Shown: piece by piece, positions 6,864-7,666 of the stretch
How positions within the stretch are numbered: the first letter of the stretch is position 1
Layout: each line of letters begins with the position of its first letter
NCBI GenBank assembly: GCA_022425185.1
Contig: JAKMFY010000154.1
Location: forward strand, 1-7,666
Length of the DNA: 7,666 nucleotides
Direction of reading: 5' to 3'
Source: Candidatus Poseidoniaceae archaeon
Lineage (GTDB): Archaea; Thermoplasmatota; Poseidoniia; Poseidoniales; Poseidoniaceae
The notes under the pieces: generated by a model
Databases searched by the model: none
Told to the model about the DNA's origin: nothing
What the model saw: only the letters and a program-made list of their open reading frames with translations
Translations under genes and position numbers: made by a program

Positions 6864-7666
6864 ATGGTCCTCAAGGATGTTTTCAAGCGTCCGTTACTCG
6901 ATTTGAGGATTTCTGTAACCGATCGATGCAACATGAGGTGCAGATACTGCATGCCTCGTGAACATTTTGACAATAACCATGTCTATCTTCCAAAATCGGA
7001 TATCCTTTCATTTGAAGAGATTGTTCACGTTGTAGAATCACTTCTCCCTTCTGGCCTTAGGAAAGTAAGACTCACTGGAGGTGAGCCTCTGATACGGAAA
7101 GACTTGCACAAGCTTATCCAACAACTAAGGGCGCTTTCACCAGAACTTGATATTGCATTGACAACAAATGCTCATCTCCTGTCGAATTCAATCGAACGGC
7201 TCAAGCAAGCAGGAATCTCTAGAATAACGGTTTCATTGGATGCTGTTGATGTGGATGTGTATCAAGCAATGGGGGATACAACTTCAACACCTGATGCAAT
7301 TCTAGAGTCCATCGATAAAACTCTGGAAATGGGTATTCCAGTGAAAGTGAATACTGTCGTCCAAAAAGGTATCAATGAACATCAAATTCTCCCTCTCGTC
7401 TCACAAATGAGTTCGAGAAACGTACCTATTCGATTTATTGAATATATGGACGTAGGGACCACAAATTCTTGGAATTTAGACCAGGTTGTTACAGGGAAAG
7501 AGATGCGCGGGATGATTGAAGAAGAATTTGGGAGAATTGAATCAATCAAACCAGATCATCCGAGTGATGTAGCAAGAGAATATACGACAAATTCAGGCTC
7601 CAGAATTGGTTTTATAGAATCTATTTCAAATCCATTTTGTGGAGATTGTTCAAGGGCAAGACTCTC
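6846..7666 (+). CDS. moaA: GTP 3',8-cyclase MoaA, 5' part only
   Basis: MoaA is a radical SAM enzyme that, with MoaC, turns GTP into cyclic pyranopterin monophosphate, the first step of molybdenum cofactor synthesis. The frame runs 273 full codons to the right edge without a stop; about 50 or more residues are missing. Visible motifs are DLRISVTDRCNMRCRYCMP (19-37) with the SAM-cluster cysteines C28, C32 and C35; RLTGGEPLIRKD (75-86); a TTNA form of the usual TTNG; SLDAVD; FIEYMDVG; and NPFCGDCSRARL at the end, giving C265 and C268 of the second 4Fe-4S cluster. Its third cysteine lies beyond the window. The CMPREHF start and the VGTTNSW segment resemble bacterial MoaA more than methanogen MoaA, from memory. 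The start is ATG 6846 or the in-frame ATG 6864; neither has a clear Shine-Dalgarno site, and the family usually begins a few residues before the LxDxFxR segment, which favours 6864 slightly. Confidence 0.95.
   Translation, partial: MALGSGMVLKDVFKRPLLDLRISVTDRCNMRCRYCMPREHFDNNHVYLPKSDILSFEEIVHVVESLLPSGLRKVRLTGGEPLIRKDLHKLIQQLRALSPELDIALTTNAHLLSNSIERLKQAGISRITVSLDAVDVDVYQAMGDTTSTPDAILESIDKTLEMGIPVKVNTVVQKGINEHQILPLVSQMSSRNVPIRFIEYMDVGTTNSWNLDQVVTGKEMRGMIEEEFGRIESIKPDHPSDVAREYTTNSGSRIGFIESISNPFCGDCSRARL

Noticed and set aside
6734..6961. Plus-strand open frame of 75 codons across the aroA/moaA junction
   Set aside because: It lies antisense to the aroA 5' end and in another frame over the MoaA cysteine motif, with no family features of its own.
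1..7666. Defence system, mobile element or CRISPR array
   Set aside because: No nuclease-helicase, toxin-antitoxin, transposase, integrase, terminal inverted repeat or regularly spaced repeat was seen; all long coding regions but the first belong to well-known housekeeping families.

Overview
The window holds five protein-coding genes with almost no space between them: the 3' part of a membrane-anchored beta-propeller-like protein (+), mutS (+), mutL (+), an EPSP synthase gene aroA (-) and the 5' part of moaA (+). I see no rRNA, tRNA, CRISPR array, insertion sequence or phage gene, and no gene-free stretch longer than about 80 bases.

Organism: I infer an archaeon, possibly a planktonic euryarchaeon of the Marine Group II (Poseidoniales) kind. 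This rests on three things. The AroA motifs (PPSKS at the N-terminus, and DLLPP followed by FKES) look archaeal. The MutS C-terminal linker carries QSSLMGYF, which fits the PCNA-binding PIP-box consensus and sits where bacterial MutS proteins often have a beta-clamp motif. The first gene encodes a secreted, C-terminally membrane-anchored propeller-like protein. Against this, mutS and mutL have good Shine-Dalgarno sites, and MoaA resembles bacterial MoaA. The assignment is therefore moderate at best. GC content looks moderate and even across the window, with no obvious island boundary.

Layout: positions 3-800 are the propeller-like protein, cut by the left edge. Positions 801-876 are a short spacer packed with palindromes, ending in a strong ribosome binding site. 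mutS (877-3510) and mutL (3515-5485) form a tight, probably translationally coupled pair. aroA (6835-5441, minus strand) meets mutL tail to tail and overlaps it by 45 bp. moaA (6846 onward) diverges from aroA, with only 10 bp between the outermost possible starts. It is cut by the right edge just after the first two cysteines of its C-terminal cluster.

How the genes work together: MutS recognises mismatches. MutL carries both an intact GHKL ATPase and an intact metal-dependent endonuclease site, so the pair should make a MutH-independent, clamp-directed mismatch repair system. Candidate clamp-binding motifs are visible in both proteins (QSSLMGYF in MutS, QPRLVP in MutL). AroA (shikimate pathway) and MoaA (molybdenum cofactor) are metabolic neighbours with no evident link to repair. 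I do not see a clearly novel system. The points most worth following are the PIP-box-like motif in MutS, the unusual gene junctions and the Asp-to-Asn change in an AroA motif.
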